From positions 1-64,000 of the forward strand of contig NZ_JODL01000022.1 in the NCBI RefSeq assembly GCF_000718985.1: DNA of 64,000 bases, in the 5' to 3' direction. This DNA comes from Streptomyces megasporus. Its GTDB lineage: Bacteria > Actinomycetota > Actinomycetes > Streptomycetales > Streptomycetaceae. Below the pieces are notes generated by a model. The model searched no databases, was not told where the DNA came from, and saw nothing but the letters and a program-made list of their open reading frames with translations. This document shows positions 60,939-64,000 of the stretch, piece after piece. A program made the position numbers and the translations under genes. Positions within the stretch are counted from its first letter, which is position 1; each line of letters starts with the position of its first letter.

Positions 60939-63176
60939 TCAGCCCCCTTCCGCGGTGGGCGTCGCCGACTCCGCCGACTCCAGGGCGCGGCGGCACGCCC
61001 TCAGCAGCGCCTCGTCGGCGGCGACGTCGAAATCGCTGTCGAGGTCGCCGTCGAAGTCGCCGTCAAGAGTGCCGTCGAGGGTGCCGTCGGCGTCCTGCCG
61101 CCGGCCGACGCGACGCACCTCGAGGAGCTCGGCACGCAGCAGGGGCGCCGCGGGCGCGGCGGCGGCGCCCATCTCCGTCAGGCAGTCGGCGACCGTCCCT
61201 CGGAGGCGGGGGTCGCCCTCCCATGCCTCGCACAGGACCGGCAAGACGGTCTCGGCGTCCCCCGCCGTCCGCCAGAGGGCAATCGCCGCGGCGGCCCGGA
61301 ACCGCGTCCCCCCGCCGGCCGCCACCGCTTCGCGCAGTCGGGGCGCGACCGACGCGGCGGCGGGGCCCATCCTCCCCAGAGCCGAGGCAGCCGAACGCCG
61401 GCTCCGCGCGTCCCCGGTGTCGAGCGCGGTGCGCAGCGCGGGCAGGACGGCCTCGGCGTCCCCCTCGACCGCCCACAAGGCCCGGGCGGCGTCCACGGCC
61501 ACACCGGGCTCGGACAGCAGCGCCCGCAGGTCCGAAACGGCCTCGCGCGCGGCGGGGCCGAGGGACTCGACGGCGCGCAGGGCCGCACGCAGGATCTCCC
61601 GACGCGTCCCGGCGCTCCCCTTCCCCGGTGTCTCGCGCGACGCCCGCAGCACCCGCAGCACCTCCGGGAGGGCGTCGCCGGCGCCGAGCGCGGTGAGCGC
61701 GGTCAACCACGACAACAGGGCCGTCACGGTCGGGGCGTGCGCGTCCTCGCCGAGCGGCGTCCCGGCCAGTCGCCGGCGCAGCAGCGGCACCAGCGGGGCG
61801 GCGTGGTCGCCGAACTCCCCGATCGCCCCGCCCAGATCCTCGGGGAGCCGGGGGCGTTCCAGGGCGGCGGCCAGGTACGGCACCGCGCGGGGGTCGCCCA
61901 GCCGGGCGAGCGTCGCCAGGGCGCCGGCGAGCCCGACGGCGCCGCTCGGCCGTGTCGTGACGCCGCCTCCCGGTTCCGCCGCCACGGCGGCGGCCAGGTG
62001 GTCGGCGGCGGGGGCCGCCAGGTCGGGGAACTGCCTCAGCACGGCGGCGGCGACTCCTCTCGACGCGGGATCGGCGAGGTCCCGACCGACCGCCTCCACC
62101 ACCTCCTGGTGCGCGCCACGCAGGCCGCGCACCAACCCGGAGGCCGCCCACAGGGCGTCCACGCGCTCGCTCCGGCCGGCGGCGCGGAGTCGGTGGAGGA
62201 CCAGTTCGGTGCGTTCGGCCACCCGATCGTCCAGGACGTCGTGCAGAACGCGCAGCAGGGACACCACCTCCCCGGTGACACGTTCGGCGTGCTCATCGTC
62301 CTCCGGCTCCTCCCGCCGGGCGGCGTGCGTGCCGCCGGCGGGCCGTTCGGGGGCGGAGCCGGAGTCGGCGGCGGAATCGGGGTCGGGGTCGGGGCCTGTG
62401 GGAGGGAGCGGTCGCTCGCGCATCCCGTCGAGCAGGTCGACGACGGTGGGCACGACCCCGACGGGCAGCCGCTCGGGGACGTGGGACAGGAGCCGGGCGA
62501 GGGCCGCGAGCCGTTCGACGGGCTCGGTGCCGTCGTGGAACAACTCCTCGAGCAGCGCCAGGGCGTCGTCGGCCGCCTCCGGGTGTCGTCGGACGACCGC
62601 CTCCACCGCGTCCACCAACGCCAGACGTGCCGGGGCGTCCCGCTCCGAGGGCAGCCGCTCCCGGAGCGTCGACACAACGCGCGCCCCGTCGCCGTGGAAC
62701 AGGGCCAGCGCGAAGGGCGCCGCCCGGCGCACGCCGGGGTCGGCGTCGTCCACCAGGGAGAGGAGCACATCGGCCCCGGCCCGGACGGCGTCCCCGGCCT
62801 TCCGGCACATGGCCCGCCAGGCGATCGTCGCCTCGTCGTCCTGATCCTCGTCCTCGTCCTCGTCGTACGGGTCCCGGTCCCCGATGTCGACGAGGAGGTC
62901 GATCAGTTCGCCGCGGTCGCCGACGGCGGGGTCGGCGGCCAGGACGTACAGGAACGGGACGCAGGCGATCGTCGAGTCGTGGACGTCGCCCTGGTGGCAC
63001 ACGGCTCGGCGCAGCTCCTCCAGGGAGCTCTCGCGCTCCGCCGGATCGTCGGAGGCGAGTGCGCGCAGCAGCGCGAGCACGTCGTCCGTCAGGCCGCCCG
63101 CGTGCTCCGGCGCGTCCCGGTCGATCTCCCGCGGTCTCGCCGACACGGCGTCCCTCCCGGTCCGTTCGTCGCTCAC
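60939..63176 (-). CDS. large HEAT-repeat protein with acidic insertions
   Basis: A 745-residue helical solenoid of HEAT/PBS-lyase-type repeats (for example ARLGDPRAVPYLAAAL, LGRMGPAAASVAPRLREAV). Acidic inserts interrupt it: an Asp/Glu run near residue 110 and, near the C-terminus, five D-G/S-x-hydrophobic tetrapeptides encoded by a 12-bp tandem repeat. It is probably a scaffold; there is no enzyme motif. The GTG at 63176 overlaps the upstream stop as GTGA, so it is coupled to the gene running off the right edge. Confidence 0.82.
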   Translation of the reverse strand: MSDERTGRDAVSARPREIDRDAPEHAGGLTDDVLALLRALASDDPAERESSLEELRRAVCHQGDVHDSTIACVPFLYVLAADPAVGDRGELIDLLVDIGDRDPYDEDEDEDQDDEATIAWRAMCRKAGDAVRAGADVLLSLVDDADPGVRRAAPFALALFHGDGARVVSTLRERLPSERDAPARLALVDAVEAVVRRHPEAADDALALLEELFHDGTEPVERLAALARLLSHVPERLPVGVVPTVVDLLDGMRERPLPPTGPDPDPDSAADSGSAPERPAGGTHAARREEPEDDEHAERVTGEVVSLLRVLHDVLDDRVAERTELVLHRLRAAGRSERVDALWAASGLVRGLRGAHQEVVEAVGRDLADPASRGVAAAVLRQFPDLAAPAADHLAAAVAAEPGGGVTTRPSGAVGLAGALATLARLGDPRAVPYLAAALERPRLPEDLGGAIGEFGDHAAPLVPLLRRRLAGTPLGEDAHAPTVTALLSWLTALTALGAGDALPEVLRVLRASRETPGKGSAGTRREILRAALRAVESLGPAAREAVSDLRALLSEPGVAVDAARALWAVEGDAEAVLPALRTALDTGDARSRRSAASALGRMGPAAASVAPRLREAVAAGGGTRFRAAAAIALWRTAGDAETVLPVLCEAWEGDPRLRGTVADCLTEMGAAAAPAAPLLRAELLEVRRVGRRQDADGTLDGTLDGDFDGDLDSDFDVAADEALLRACRRALESAESATPTAEGG
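61029..61088 (-). repeat. five-unit 12-bp tandem repeat inside the HEAT-repeat gene
   Basis: Units start at 61029, 61041, 61053, 61065 and 61077. On the coding strand each reads roughly GACGGCGACCTC and encodes Asp-Gly/Ser-Asp/Thr-Leu/Phe. Slippage would add or remove four residues without a frameshift. Confidence 0.7.
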
Positions 63177-64000
63177 CGGGAGTCCGCACCACCCCACCGA
63201 CAGGGGCCGACGCGGTCACCGGCGGCGGAAGCGGTCGCGGTGGCGCCCCGCCCGGCGCCTCCCCCGCCCTGACCGTGCCGGGGCCGCCGGGCGGCGGCGA
63301 GCTCGGCGGGCAGACCGGGGTCGGGCCGGGGGATCTCGCCGAAGTCCTCGTCGTCGCCGGTGACGCGCAGCCGGTTGACGACGGCCTCCACCGCGGGCGG
63401 CAGCCTCAGATGCCGCCCGCGGTGGCACTGACGGAGCAGGTCCCGGCGGATCGCGCCCGGCAGGAGGAACCCGCTCGGGCCCCGTACGGCGGCGGTGGGG
63501 GTGGCGCGGCGGGCGCTCGCCAACCGGTCCACCTGGTCGCGCCAGTGGTCGGCGTCCCGGAACTCCGCGAGGCGCCGGTGGTGGAGGTAGAGGCAGAAGG
63601 CGGCGGTGCGGCTGCCGCCGCCGGCCGCGAACTGCCACCAGAACTGGGCCGCCTCACGGTGACCGACCAGATGGAGCAGACAGGCGAAGACCAGCGCCCC
63701 CTCGGGCTCCGCGCGCCGGTGGTCGACCAGCCGCGCGAGGGCGTCCGCCGCGCCGGACGCGCCCACCACCAGGGAGACGGCCAGGTCGAGGTCGTGAGCG
63801 GCCTGTTCGTGGACGGTGCGGTACCGCCCCGTCCCGGCGGGCGCGGCGGGGGACGGGCCCGGCGCGGTCGGCGGTCGGGACGGCGGCGGGTGCCGTGGGA
63901 CCGGGGGCCGGGCGTCGACCGTGCCTCGGGCGATGCGTTCGCGGGCGGCGGCGGAGTCGTAGTCGTCGTACGCGTCGCCGAGGACCTCCGCGTCCTCCAG
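63173..64000 (-). CDS. hypothetical protein, 5' end beyond the window
   Basis: The frame is open from the stop at 63173 to the window edge at 64000 (275 codons visible), so the start lies to the right. The visible part begins with an Asp/Tyr-rich segment (EVLGDAYDDYDSAAARERIARG), then a Pro-rich linker, then a helical domain (RYRTVHEQAAHDLDLAVSLVVGASG ... FCLYLHHRRLAEF) and a Gly-rich tail. Helical repeats near HREAAQFWWQFAAGGG recall regulators that count or tether. No family was recognised. It is translationally coupled to the HEAT-repeat gene. Confidence 0.65.
   Translation of the reverse strand: MEDAEVLGDAYDDYDSAAARERIARGTVDARPPVPRHPPPSRPPTAPGPSPAAPAGTGRYRTVHEQAAHDLDLAVSLVVGASGAADALARLVDHRRAEPEGALVFACLLHLVGHREAAQFWWQFAAGGGSRTAAFCLYLHHRRLAEFRDADHWRDQVDRLASARRATPTAAVRGPSGFLLPGAIRRDLLRQCHRGRHLRLPPAVEAVVNRLRVTGDDEDFGEIPRPDPGLPAELAAARRPRHGQGGGGAGRGATATASAAGDRVGPCRWGGADSR

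Overview
The window is very high G+C DNA in which third codon positions of real genes are almost all G or C. Gene content points to a Streptomyces-type actinomycete: a conservon (Cvn) locus, Scr1/DUF397 regulator pairs, an NsdA-type regulator, PTS-linked dihydroxyacetone kinase, a terpene synthase and many SpoIIE/HATPase anti-sigma proteins. No tRNA, insertion sequence, phage gene or CRISPR array was seen. The leftmost bases carry, on the minus strand, the leader and a likely promoter of a ribosomal RNA operon whose 16S gene lies outside the window.

1-12.7 kb is a carbon-metabolism block. It holds crr (IIA-Glc) and ptsI (enzyme I) of the PTS, a conserved hypothetical gene, acetoacetyl-CoA synthetase, a GH31 glycosidase homologue whose catalytic acids are all replaced, a secreted VanX-type dipeptidase, a degenerate EAL protein and glycerol kinase. 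12.7-18 kb is a broken conservon: cvnA, cvnC and cvnD are present, the roadblock gene cvnB is missing (a 47-codon ORF sits in its place), and a Rieske/DUF2231 gene on the opposite strand separates cvnC from cvnD.

18.1-27 kb holds the most unusual block: a large SMC-like ATPase, a winged-helix KITE-like protein and a kleisin-like protein in one tightly coupled operon (MukBEF/MksBEF/JetABC-like). It has no nuclease (JetD/MksG) gene beside it, a Walker B motif reading D-N instead of D-E, a leaderless-type promoter, and a HEAT-repeat gene just upstream. 27.2-42.4 kb carries an NsdA-like regulator, an APH-fold kinase, a LAL regulator divergent from a terpene synthase plus leucine-rich-repeat gene pair, a secreted beta-lactamase-fold esterase, a Ser/Thr kinase with TPRs, and several small genes.

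42.5-49.2 kb is a stressosome module (rsbR-rsbS-rsbT, an HATPase-PP2C fusion, and an RsbU-like phosphatase) followed by a MarR regulator and a MEDS-HATPase protein; no sigma factor is adjacent. 49.3-56.6 kb has an HD hydrolase/GlxA-type regulator pair separated by five tandem 9-bp repeats, a two-domain universal stress protein, dhaKLM (the DhaM phosphoryl donor chain would run through the ptsI product at the other end of the window), an Rrf2 regulator with a clear operator ahead of a TauE/SafE exporter, and a receiver-less OmpR-type DNA-binding protein. 56.6-64 kb has an Scr1-type XRE/DUF397 pair preceded by palindromes and a ten-codon leader ORF, a DUF574 methyltransferase, an acyltransferase, a second HEAT-repeat protein and a gene running off the right edge.
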